Assembly (NCBI GenBank): GCA_007119405.1
Contig: SKPT01000377.1
Coordinates: forward strand, 1 to 8,479
Direction: 5' to 3'
Length of the DNA: 8,479 nt
From: Phycisphaeraceae bacterium
Lineage (GTDB): Bacteria > Planctomycetota > Phycisphaerae > Phycisphaerales > Phycisphaeraceae
Shown: positions 1-5,522 of the stretch, piece after piece
How positions within the stretch are numbered: position 1 is the first letter of the stretch
How the letters are laid out: every line of letters starts with the position of its first letter
Position numbers and translations under genes: made by a program
Notes under the pieces: model-generated
What the model saw: the letters and a program-made list of their open reading frames with translations, nothing else
The model's database searches: none
Told to the model about the DNA's origin: nothing

Positions 1-18
1 ACGATCTCGCGACCGGCC

Positions 19-48
19 GCCGGGCCCCCGCGGTCGCGGGGGCCCGGC
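19..48. terminator. Strong GC hairpin, possible terminator
   Basis: A perfect 13-bp inverted repeat (19-31 with 36-48) encloses a 4-base loop, GGTC. All but a few pairs are G-C, so the hairpin would be very stable in RNA from either strand. No run of T follows on either side; a C-rich stretch follows on the plus strand. It could end a transcript coming from left of the window, or the minus-strand transcript of the membrane-protein gene whose stop lies about 195 bases away, but lack of a U-tract makes a classical intrinsic terminator unproven. It could equally be another interspersed palindrome. Confidence 0.4.
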
Positions 49-110
49 GATTCCCCCCTCCTTACACCATCACCCCACCCCTACGCAAACTGCCAAATTC
101 AACATACAAG

Positions 111-172
111 GGCAAGCCGTGCGCTTGCCGATGATCGCACGGCTTGCCGCTTCGCGGTCAAGCCGTGGCACC
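111..172. repeat. Palindromic repeat, stem word CAAGCCGTG, one end GGCACC
   Basis: A perfect 13-bp inverted repeat pairs 111-123 with 136-148. The 9-mer CAAGCCGTG occurs at 113-121, as its reverse complement at 138-146, and again at 159-167, so two alternative hairpins are possible. The last copy runs into GGCACC (167-172), the same end seen on the other double-hairpin repeats of this window. The loop of the second hairpin (147-157) is itself a small CCGC/GCGG hairpin. I read it as a truncated member (three stem words instead of four) of the shared-shell palindrome family. The rest of 49-242 shows nothing I can call. Confidence 0.6.
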
Positions 173-242
173 GGCGATGCGCCGGATCCCCGTGAAGTTG
201 ACCATTCAAAGGTCAATAATCCGATGGTTCTGCCGGCGAGGC

Positions 243-1286
243 TCACGCCCGCCGCGGCGGAGGCGCGGCGCGGCGCAGGAGGAACACCACCCCGCCCAGG
301 AGCCCGTACACCAGGAACATGGCATACTCCAGCCAGGCGAACGCCAGCGCCTCGCCCGTGCTCACGCCGTAGGCGGCCAGCAGCAGCACGAAGATCGCTT
401 CGCGCACGCCGATGGCGTTGATCGACACCGGGATGAGCATGACCACGATCGCCACGGGCACGATCACCAGAAACGCCGCTGCCGGCACCGCCAGGCCCAG
501 CGCCTGCGCCACCGTCCAGTAGAAGAGGATCACGTTCAGTTGAAGCGCCAGCGACAGCACCATCAGCCAGCTCAGCTCGCGCCCGCGGCCGCGGTAGGCC
601 TTCAGCGCCGCGGCCGTGCGCGCCAGCTTGCGCTGCACCTTCTCCGGCACCAGGCGTGCGAAGGCGCCCAGGCGATGGATCAGCGAGCCTTCGCGGGCGA
701 AGAACATCAGCGTCACCAGCCCCAGCGCGGCCGCCGCCAGCAGCACCCACGCGTAGAGGCCCGGATACGCGCCGGTCAGCTCGCGGGCGAACGGCAGCAT
801 CACCGCCGCGACCAGCACCAGCGCCAGCAGCCCCAGCACGCGGTCGACGACCAGCGCGATGGCCGCGACGCTGCGCGGCGTGCCCATCCGCCACGAGTCG
901 TAGAACCGGCTGGCGTCGCCGCCGAACGTCGCGGGCAGGAACTGCTTGAAGAAGATGGCGACGATGCAGGAGAGGAAGAGCAGCCGCTGCGGCAGGTGCA
1001 CCCCCTGGGCCGCCAGCAGCAGGCGCCACCGCCAGGCCGTCAGGAACGAGCCGTTGAACAGCAGCACGCCGGCCAGCGCCAGCCACGCGGTGTGGACGTT
1101 GGCGAACGCCGCGACGATGTCCGCCACCGCCGCGTGCGACAGCATCCACGCCACCAGCGCGCCGGAGATCGCCGCCCGGATCGCCAGCGCCAGCCAGCGC
1201 GAGCGCGTCGAGGCGCGCGCTGGCCGCGGCGCCAGGTCCAGCGAAGGGTCGATCGTCGGGGCGCTGCCGTAGGAGCTGTCATTCAT
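243..1286 (-). CDS. Lysylphosphatidylglycerol synthase TM-region / flippase-like membrane protein
   Basis: A 347-residue polytopic inner-membrane protein. Hydrophobic segments lie near residues 31-50, 66-85, 101-117, 138-166, 176-196, 240-262, 266-290, 294-308 and 320-338, with a charged loop at about 198-236. Motifs typical of the LPG_synthase_TM (PF03706, YbhN-like) family are visible: LPATFGGDASRFY at 117-129, DRVLGL at 148-153 and PVSINAIGVREAIF at 286-299. Members span the membrane several times and are found as the membrane half of MprF and beside glycan genes; many have been proposed to move or modify lipids, but the substrate of this one cannot be told. It has no soluble MprF-like aminoacyl-transferase domain. 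The ATG at 1286 gives a charged N-terminus before the first membrane segment; no strong Shine-Dalgarno is seen. It follows the acyltransferase gene after a repeat-filled 211-bp gap. A glycolipid or polysaccharide role is inferred from neighbours. Confidence 0.85.
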   Translation of the reverse strand: MNDSSYGSAPTIDPSLDLAPRPARASTRSRWLALAIRAAISGALVAWMLSHAAVADIVAAFANVHTAWLALAGVLLFNGSFLTAWRWRLLLAAQGVHLPQRLLFLSCIVAIFFKQFLPATFGGDASRFYDSWRMGTPRSVAAIALVVDRVLGLLALVLVAAVMLPFARELTGAYPGLYAWVLLAAAALGLVTLMFFAREGSLIHRLGAFARLVPEKVQRKLARTAAALKAYRGRGRELSWLMVLSLALQLNVILFYWTVAQALGLAVPAAAFLVIVPVAIVVMLIPVSINAIGVREAIFVLLLAAYGVSTGEALAFAWLEYAMFLVYGLLGGVVFLLRRAAPPPRRA

Positions 1287-1332
1287 CGCGATGAGCCTGT
1301 CATATGCGGTGCAGAGAGTCGCAGCGCCTTGC

Positions 1333-1441
1333 GGGTGCCACTGACAAGGCTCTCCTCGGCCGTGTCAGTGCCGGGGGCCGTCATGCCTGTCCGCACTGAC
1401 AAGCTCCGCCCCCGGCACCGCTCCGCTTGTCAGTGGCACCC
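1333..1441. repeat. Double-hairpin palindromic repeat, stem word CACTGACAAG (copy 1)
   Basis: The element is bounded by a perfect 16-bp terminal inverted repeat, GGGTGCCACTGACAAG at 1333-1348 with its complement at 1426-1441. Inside are two successive hairpins: 1339-1349 with 1360-1370 (one mismatch, 10-base loop) and 1394-1404 with 1425-1435 (perfect). The stem word thus appears four times in the order +,-,+,-. It fills half of the 1287-1497 gap between two minus-strand genes; the remaining stretches (1287-1332 and 1442-1497) show nothing recognisable. A closely similar copy lies at 8178-8269 inside a gene, and a degenerate half copy at 3817-3876. Confidence 0.85.
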
Positions 1442-1497
1442 AACCGGCGACGACGCGTCAAGGAATCTCGCCGCGCCAAACTCAACACGAACGCGTC

Positions 1498-2316
1498 TCA
1501 CTGACCCTCACCCGCCTCGCGGCGGTCGCGCATCACGCGCGCCGGCACGCCGGCGACGACCGCGTACTCCGGCACATCGCGCGTCACCACCGCCCCGGCG
1601 GCGACGATCGCATGCGCTCCGACGCTGATGCCGTCGAGGATCACCGCCGCGGCGCCGATCCACGCCCCGGGCCCGACGTCGACCCCGCCGCGCGGGTCGT
1701 GCCCCTGCCGGGCGATGGGCACGTCGTGGCGCTGCGTGTGGTACTGCGAGCCGCCGAGGTACGCCTTGGGCCCGATCATCGCCTCCTCGCCGACGCGGAC
1801 ACGGTTGCCCGCCACCGCGTAGACGCTCGCCTCGGCGCCCAGCCCCACGCCGGCGTTGATCTCGATCCGCCCGTCCTTGCAGCGCAGGGCGCAGCGGTCG
1901 CCCATGGACACGTCGTCGCCGACGTCGATGCCCACCGGCTCATCGCAGCGGGCATCGAGCGTGCAGCCGTCGGAGATCAGCACCCGCCGGCCCAGGGCGA
2001 TGCGGCCGGGGTGACGCAGCGTCACGCCCCGGCCCACGGCCAGCCCCGGCCCGCAACGATTCAGCAGGCGCGGCGCCGCCAGCCGCCGCAGCCCCAGGCC
2101 GATCGCCCCGCCGAGGTTCACCAGCAGGCAGGCGTACAGCTCGTAGCCCAGCGTCGCGCCCAGCCCGCGCGATCCGACGACGATGCCCTGGTACTTGCCC
2201 AGCGGCGAAAGCGACGCGTCCGCCAGGCGCGCCTGCACCTTCCGATAGGCCGGCTGCGACGCGCCGGCCTGCGCATCGCTCGTGCCCGGCGTGGGCGAAG
2301 CGGTCGGCTTGGTCAT
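1498..2316 (-). CDS. Hexapeptide-repeat (LbH) acyltransferase
   Basis: A 272-residue protein of the left-handed beta-helix acyltransferase superfamily, which transfers acetyl or other acyl groups from CoA to sugars. Residues 1-40 are a low-complexity, probably flexible leader. Residues 45-85 are mildly hydrophobic and may contact the membrane. From about 92 to 262 runs the imperfect hexapeptide pattern, for example VGRGVTL at 94-100, IALGRRVLI at 106-114, VSMGDRCAL at 136-144 and IGPKAYLGG at 181-189. The loop at 190-206 holds His193 and His197, candidates for the catalytic histidine of this fold. The closing turns ([20 protein letters not shown], 214-233, then VVAGVPARV at 253-261) match the C-terminal signature of sugar O-acetyltransferases. 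The ATG at 2316 is supported by a GGGAG at 2325-2329, 8 bases upstream. Its setting beside a glycosyltransferase and an epimerase suggests decoration of a polysaccharide; the acceptor is unknown. Confidence 0.88.
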   Translation of the reverse strand: MTKPTASPTPGTSDAQAGASQPAYRKVQARLADASLSPLGKYQGIVVGSRGLGATLGYELYACLLVNLGGAIGLGLRRLAAPRLLNRCGPGLAVGRGVTLRHPGRIALGRRVLISDGCTLDARCDEPVGIDVGDDVSMGDRCALRCKDGRIEINAGVGLGAEASVYAVAGNRVRVGEEAMIGPKAYLGGSQYHTQRHDVPIARQGHDPRGGVDVGPGAWIGAAAVILDGISVGAHAIVAAGAVVTRDVPEYAVVAGVPARVMRDRREAGEGQ

Positions 2317-2324
2317 GCTCGAAG

Positions 2325-2329
2325 CTCCC
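2325..2329 (-). promoter_or_regulatory. Ribosome binding site of the acyltransferase
   Basis: On the minus strand GGGAG lies 8 bases before the ATG at 2316-2314. It supports this start over the internal candidates further downstream. Confidence 0.6.
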
Positions 2330-2345
2330 GGTCGTGGTAGGTTTC

Positions 2346-2373
2346 TGATTGCTGATCTCTGATGGATGATTTG
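2346..2373. repeat. Heptamer tandem repeat, TGAT core (four units)
   Basis: Four contiguous 7-mers share the core TGAT in perfect register: TGATTGC, TGATCTC, TGATGGA, TGATTTG. The last three bases vary. The stretch is AT-richer than its surroundings and lies about 30 bases upstream of the acyltransferase start. A reverse-complement relative with three units sits at 7676-7696. Confidence 0.6.
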
Positions 2374-2416
2374 CGGGACGGCTTAACCACTGGTTGGCGC
2401 CGCTCAGGGTGCCACG

Positions 2417-2586
2417 CAACGCCGTGCATGATTGATGTAGGGTGGGTAGAGCGAAGCGATGGCTGCGGCACCGGCGAACGCCGGTAAACCCACCAGTCCT
2501 GCGTTGGATTTACGAGCATCGTGGTGGGTTCCGCTTCGCTCTACCCACCCTACATCAGCGCCGCCACCGAATAGTTCACGGCGTTG
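2417..2586. repeat. Long inverted repeat, GTAGGGTGGG family (copy 1)
   Basis: Perfect 26-bp inverted arms at 2433-2458 and 2532-2557 (reading TGATGTAGGGTGGG... inward) enclose a 73-base centre. An outer 10-bp inverted pair, CAACGCCGTG at 2417-2426 and CACGGCGTTG at 2577-2586, frames them. The spacing between outer and inner arms (10 bases left, 21 right, counted from the GTAGGGTGGG core) is the same as in the copy at 7483-7622, so the outer arms belong to the element. From memory, repeats starting GTAGGGTGGG and giving spurious peptides such as VGWVERS occur in many bacterial genomes. No transposase is encoded. Confidence 0.85.
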
Positions 2587-2677
2587 GGTGCCACACAGCA
2601 TGCCGAAGGCTGCTGTGTGCGATTCACCGTTGATGGCCCAAGCACACAGCACCCTGCCGGGATGCTGTGTGGCACCC
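2586..2677. repeat. Double-hairpin palindromic repeat, stem word CACACAGCA
   Basis: Perfect 16-bp terminal inverted repeats, GGGTGCCACACAGCAT at 2586-2601 and its complement at 2662-2677, bound a 92-base element. The 9-mer CACACAGCA occurs at 2592-2600 and 2643-2651, with reverse complements at 2611-2619 and 2663-2671, giving two perfect hairpins in the order +,-,+,-. The architecture and the GGGTGCCAC ends equal those of the repeats at 1333-1441 and 8178-8269, but the rest of the stem word differs. It abuts the outer arm of the preceding long inverted repeat, sharing one base. Confidence 0.82.
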
Positions 2678-2695
2678 TTCTTACACACGTTCTTA

Positions 2696-2737
2696 TGCAT
2701 TCCGTTTTCTGCATTCTGCATTCTGCATTCTGCATTG
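2696..2737. repeat. Heptamer tandem repeat, TGCATTC (six units)
   Basis: Six 7-base units in exact register: TGCATTC, CGTTTTC, three more TGCATTC, then TGCATTG. Unit two is degenerate. The array ends 4 bases before the stop codon of the epimerase gene, which reads toward it on the minus strand, so it would lie at the start of that gene's 3' untranslated region. Confidence 0.8.
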
Positions 2738-2741
2738 TTCT

Positions 2742-3734
2742 TCACACGTACCCGTTGTCCCGATACCACTTGGCCGTCGCCTCCAGCCCCTGCTCGATGC
2801 CGACGCGCGGCTGATAGCCCAGCTCCCGCTTCGCCCGGTCGATGCGAAACGCCCGCATCTGGCGAAACCAGTCCACCCGTCGGCGAAACAGCGGCGGCGT
2901 GAGATGCACCGGCTTGCACATCGCCTCGCAGCACGTCGCGGCCGCGTACAGCGGCCAGAACGGCCAATACTTGATCCGCACCGGCACGCCCAGCGACGCC
3001 CCCACGTGCCGCACCAGGTCGTTGAGCGTGTAATACCGCGCGTCGCCGATGAGGTAGCTGCGCCCGGCCCCGTCCGAGGCGTTGGCGGCCGCCAGGAACC
3101 CGTCGACCAGGTTGTCGATGTAGACCGGGTGGTAGGTCGTCTGCCCGTCGCCGAACATGTGAAACGTCCCGCGCCGGCACATGCGATAGAGCATCAGGAA
3201 GCGCGCCGGGTCGCCCGGGCCGTAGATCGCCGTCGGCCGCACCGTCACCGCGTCCAGTCCGCGCTCGTTGACCAGCCGCCGCACCACGCGCTCGGCCTCG
3301 TACTTCGTCTGCTGGTAGTAGTCGGCCGGCTCGATGGGCGAGTCCTCGTCGCCCGGCGGCTCGGCGATGTGCCCGTGCACGCCCTGCGTCGAGCAATAAA
3401 CGAACTTGCCCACGCCCACGTCCGCCGCCGCCTCGGCCAGATGACGCGTGCCCTCGACGTTGACGCGCCAGTAGAAGCTCTCCGGCACGTTCAGTTGCCG
3501 GAACGCCGCCGCGAGGTGGAACACCACGTCCGGCTCGGTGCGCTCGACCGCCCGGCGGGCAAAGGCGCGATCCGCGACCGTCCCCAGCTCGATGCGCGCC
3601 CCCCGCCGGCTCAGCTCCTCGTCAAACAGCCCCGGGGCCACGTCCACGACGTGCACCTCGTGGCCCTCGTCCAGCAGACGACGGGTCAGGTGGCTGCCGG
3701 TGAATCCCGTGCCGCCGGTGACCAGCGCTTTCAT
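2742..3734 (-). CDS. NAD-dependent epimerase/dehydratase (extended SDR)
   Basis: A 330-residue cytoplasmic oxidoreductase of the extended short-chain dehydrogenase/reductase family, whose members act on nucleotide sugars, sterols or related substrates. The N-terminal Rossmann nucleotide-binding motif is GGTGFTG at 7-13, with Asp31 at the end of beta-2 favouring NAD. HLAAAF at 73-78 and Ser115 in CSTQGVHG lie in the active-site region, and Tyr140 with Lys144 (YQQTK) is the catalytic pair. RPTAIYGPGD at 166-175 is the usual substrate-side signature, followed by a conserved FHMFGDGQTTYHPVYIDNLV at 191-210. The C-terminal part binds substrate and is too variable to name it. The reading frame stays open for 99 codons upstream, but that part is repeat DNA; the ATG at 3734 begins directly with the Rossmann strand and has GAGGAG 8 bases before it. 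It sits between glycosyltransferase and acyltransferase genes, so sugar-nucleotide or glycolipid synthesis is the likely setting. Confidence 0.9.
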   Translation of the reverse strand: MKALVTGGTGFTGSHLTRRLLDEGHEVHVVDVAPGLFDEELSRRGARIELGTVADRAFARRAVERTEPDVVFHLAAAFRQLNVPESFYWRVNVEGTRHLAEAAADVGVGKFVYCSTQGVHGHIAEPPGDEDSPIEPADYYQQTKYEAERVVRRLVNERGLDAVTVRPTAIYGPGDPARFLMLYRMCRRGTFHMFGDGQTTYHPVYIDNLVDGFLAAANASDGAGRSYLIGDARYYTLNDLVRHVGASLGVPVRIKYWPFWPLYAAATCCEAMCKPVHLTPPLFRRRVDWFRQMRAFRIDRAKRELGYQPRVGIEQGLEATAKWYRDNGYV

Positions 3735-3742
3735 GTCGTCGT

Positions 3743-3748
3743 CTCCTC
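3743..3748 (-). promoter_or_regulatory. Ribosome binding site deciding the epimerase start
   Basis: GAGGAG on the minus strand, 8 bases before the ATG at 3734-3732. It fixes the start there and excludes the longer reading frame that runs into the repeat region up to 4031. Confidence 0.75.
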
Positions 3749-3760
3749 GATCAATCCGGT

Positions 3761-3984
3761 CCGCCACGATGGCACGAAGGGCACGAAGCAAGGCATGGGC
3801 ATGTCTGCCGTCGTGGGGGCGCCACTGACAAACACCGGGTGCCACTGACAAGTGAAGTCTGCGGAGCTTGTCCGTGCGAAGCTGTGATCGGCGTCCGGAG
3901 ATCACGCCCTTCGCCCGGCTCAGGGCGGGCGTTCGCCGGCAGACGAGCTTTGCCCTGCTTCGTGCCTCCTTCGTGCCTTCGCGG
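3761..3984. repeat. Inverted-repeat-bounded mosaic of short repeats
   Basis: The left end holds two tandem GGCACGAAG units (3771-3788) within a segment to 3795; the right end (3951-3977) carries the reverse complement, differing by a two-base gap and one substitution. Weaker similarity extends outward to about 3761 and 3984. Between them lie degenerate CACTGACAAG words (3817-3876) and a hairpin-prone CCCTTCGCCC...CAGGGCGGGC stretch (about 3907-3930). The region fills the gap between the epimerase and glycosyltransferase genes and stops just at the latter's stop codon. It could be a miniature inverted-repeat element or simply overlapping insertions of different repeats; no flanking target duplication was seen. 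Confidence 0.6.
3817..3876 (-). repeat. Degenerate half copy of the CACTGACAAG palindromic repeat
   Basis: GGGTGCCACTGACAAG at 3837-3852 is an exact copy of the 16-bp end of the complete elements. It pairs with GCTTGTCCGTG at 3866-3876 with two mismatches. A further copy, GGGCGCCACTGACAAA, sits at 3817-3832 in the same direction. Read on the minus strand the order is that of the second hairpin of the complete repeats; the first hairpin is absent. Confidence 0.7.
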
Positions 3985-5250
3985 CTAACCCCGCACCAGC
4001 CCCTGGACGTACTCGTACAACTGCTCGACACGTTGGCAATGCGCGTGCCAGGTGTGGTTGGCCTCGACGAACGCCCGGCCGGCCTCGCCCAGGCGCTGGC
4101 GCAGCGCCGCGTCCGCCAGCAGCCGCGTCAGCGCCGCGGCGAACGGCTCGGGCTCGGCCGGTGCCAGCATCGCGATGCGCTCATCGAGAATCTGCGTGTG
4201 CGTCGGCAAGGCGGTGGCAAGAACCGCCTTGCCCGAGTGCAGAAAGGGAAAGATTTTCATCGGGGTGTTGACCCCGCGCGTCCGCGGCACCACGAGCACG
4301 TCCGCGTCGGCCAGCGCCTCGTGCAGCCGATCCAGCGGCCAGGGGCCCGGGCAGTGCACGTGCTCGCCGATGCCTGCCTCGGCCGCCCGCTGGTGCAACG
4401 CCCGGATCTGGCCGTCCGTGCCCCCGAGCAGGACCAGCTCGAACCGCGGCCCGGGGCGCATCGCCCGCGCCGCCGCCGCCAGCAGCAGATCCAGCCCCTG
4501 GTAGGGCTGAAAGTTGCCCACGTACATCACGACGGGCACGTCGCCCGCCAGCCCTGCCCGCGCCCGGACCTGCCCCGGCTGCGGCTTCTCGTCGACGCGC
4601 AGCAGCGAGATGTCATCCAGCCGCTGCACGTGCCGCGCCTCGTGCCGCCGGGCCAGCTCCTCGAGCTCGCGGCAGACCGGGGCGGCGGCGATGCATCGCC
4701 GCACCGCCGCCCGCTCGCAGGCCTCAAGCACCCGCGCCGCCGGCCCCAGCACCGGCATCTGCTCCACGAGCTGCTGGGCGATCGACGAGTCCATGTCGTA
4801 GACGTACGGCGTGCCGTGGATCGCCCGCAGGGCCATCGCCAGGAACACGGCCTCCTCGCCGGCGTGCACGACGTCCGGCCGGGCCCGCCGCAGCACCCGC
4901 CACGCCTTGCCCAGCAGCAGCACGTCGCACGCGAGCTTGCGCCACGAGAAGCCCGGCCCGGCCGGCACCAGCCAACGCGGCGCCCGGATCCGGTGCACCG
5001 TCAGCCCCGGGTATCGCCGATCCTCGCCCGCGTGGTAAACCACCAGCTCCACGCGCTGGCCAAGCTCGCACAGCGCCCGCACCAGCAGGTCCACGTCGAT
5101 CGGCGTGCCCCGGTCCACGTAGTACGGCTGCGGGGCGATCACCAGCACATGAATGTGTCCCGCCCCGTCGTCGCCCCTCGGCCGTCTCTCGTCCGTCCCC
5201 GCGCCCGTCAGGCGCCGCCAAAGTATCCGGTCAACCACCGCGCCGAGCAT
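3985..5250 (-). CDS. Glycosyltransferase, GT-B fold (GT4-like)
   Basis: A 421-residue glycosyltransferase, probably cytoplasmic or peripheral at the inner membrane, moving a sugar from a nucleotide donor to a growing glycan or lipid acceptor. The N-terminal domain starts with IHVLVIAPQPYYVDRGTPID at 33-52, the usual first strand and glycine loop of this fold, and has PDVVHAGEE at 125-133. The C-terminal donor-binding domain opens with VMYVGNFQPYQGLDLLL at 241-257 and includes LVLLGG at 272-277, VHCPGPWPLDRL at 298-309 and ADVLVVP at 316-322. The stretch TPMKIFPFLHSGKAVLATAL at 329-348 takes the place of the GT4 EX7E motif, with proline where the second glutamate-like position often lies. Residues 1-31 precede the fold. 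I chose ATG 5250 over the GTG at 5259 because GGGGAG lies 8 bases before the ATG. It is the first of four minus-strand genes and divergent from pyrG. Confidence 0.88.
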   Translation of the reverse strand: MLGAVVDRILWRRLTGAGTDERRPRGDDGAGHIHVLVIAPQPYYVDRGTPIDVDLLVRALCELGQRVELVVYHAGEDRRYPGLTVHRIRAPRWLVPAGPGFSWRKLACDVLLLGKAWRVLRRARPDVVHAGEEAVFLAMALRAIHGTPYVYDMDSSIAQQLVEQMPVLGPAARVLEACERAAVRRCIAAAPVCRELEELARRHEARHVQRLDDISLLRVDEKPQPGQVRARAGLAGDVPVVMYVGNFQPYQGLDLLLAAAARAMRPGPRFELVLLGGTDGQIRALHQRAAEAGIGEHVHCPGPWPLDRLHEALADADVLVVPRTRGVNTPMKIFPFLHSGKAVLATALPTHTQILDERIAMLAPAEPEPFAAALTRLLADAALRQRLGEAGRAFVEANHTWHAHCQRVEQLYEYVQGLVRG

Positions 5251-5258
5251 TTCTCCCA

Positions 5259-5264
5259 CTCCCC
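5259..5264 (-). promoter_or_regulatory. Ribosome binding site of the glycosyltransferase
   Basis: GGGGAG on the minus strand, 8 bases before ATG 5250. It overlaps the GTG at 5259-5257, which makes that GTG unlikely as the start. Confidence 0.55.
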
Positions 5265-5300
5265 GCCCACGACCAGCCAGCCTGCAACGACGCTAGCCAC

Positions 5301-5328
5301 CGGCCGGCCGCCTATCCATTGCCGGCCG
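5301..5328. other. Hairpin in the divergent intergenic region
   Basis: CGGCCGGC at 5301-5308 and its complement at 5321-5328 form an 8-bp perfect stem with a 12-base loop. The remaining divergent gap (5251-5493) is GC-rich with several loose CCGG-rich inverted pairs and no repeat of the families found elsewhere in this window. It must hold the promoter of the minus-strand glycosyltransferase gene, but no clear promoter was visible. Confidence 0.3.
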
Positions 5329-5493
5329 CACCGGTGTCAGGCTACGGAGGCGCCCGATCAGCGACGGCCCCCGCCTCGCGGACCCGCCCGGGCACCGGCG
5401 TCAACGCCCCGGCCTGAGCCCGGTGACGGGCGTAACGGCCGGCGGGGGCCGGCCCGACCCCGAACCTTGATTGCCCAATTCCCCCACCAAACC

Positions 5494-5522
5494 TTGAACA
5501 CGCCCGCCGGCGATGTTACGGT
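5494..5522 (+). promoter_or_regulatory. Candidate sigma-70-type promoter of pyrG
   Basis: TTGAAC (5494-5499), a 17-base spacer and TACGGT (5517-5522) resemble -35 and -10 boxes. The -10-like box ends 5 bases before the ATG at 5528, so a transcript from it would start at or beside that codon and be leaderless. The octamer AACCTTGA overlaps the -35 box (5490-5497) and recurs 27 bases upstream (5463-5470). Both calls rest on short matches. Confidence 0.35.

Noticed and set aside
1333..1441. Insertion sequence or phage attachment site
   Set aside because: The element is only 109 bp with no coding capacity and no transposase or integrase gene in the window.
144..1628. Long plus-strand frame (494 codons) opposite the membrane protein
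   Set aside because: Composition is typical antisense shadow (R/Q/H/P-rich), and it spans a palindromic repeat; the minus-strand frame has clear family motifs and membrane segments.
2407..2737. CRISPR array
   Set aside because: The repeats are palindromes of different families and contiguous heptamers; there are no regularly spaced identical units with unique spacers, and no cas genes.
2667..3848. Plus-strand frame (393 codons) opposite the epimerase
   Set aside because: Antisense shadow; the minus frame has intact Rossmann and YxxxK motifs with a ribosome binding site.
3735..4031. N-terminal extension of the epimerase by 99 codons
   Set aside because: The extension is translated repeat DNA and overlaps the glycosyltransferase end; ATG 3734 with GAGGAG at 8 bases fits the family start.
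5251..5512. Riboswitch or structured leader for pyrG
   Set aside because: Only short GC-rich stems are visible, with no recognisable aptamer core, and the best promoter candidate lies downstream of this stretch.
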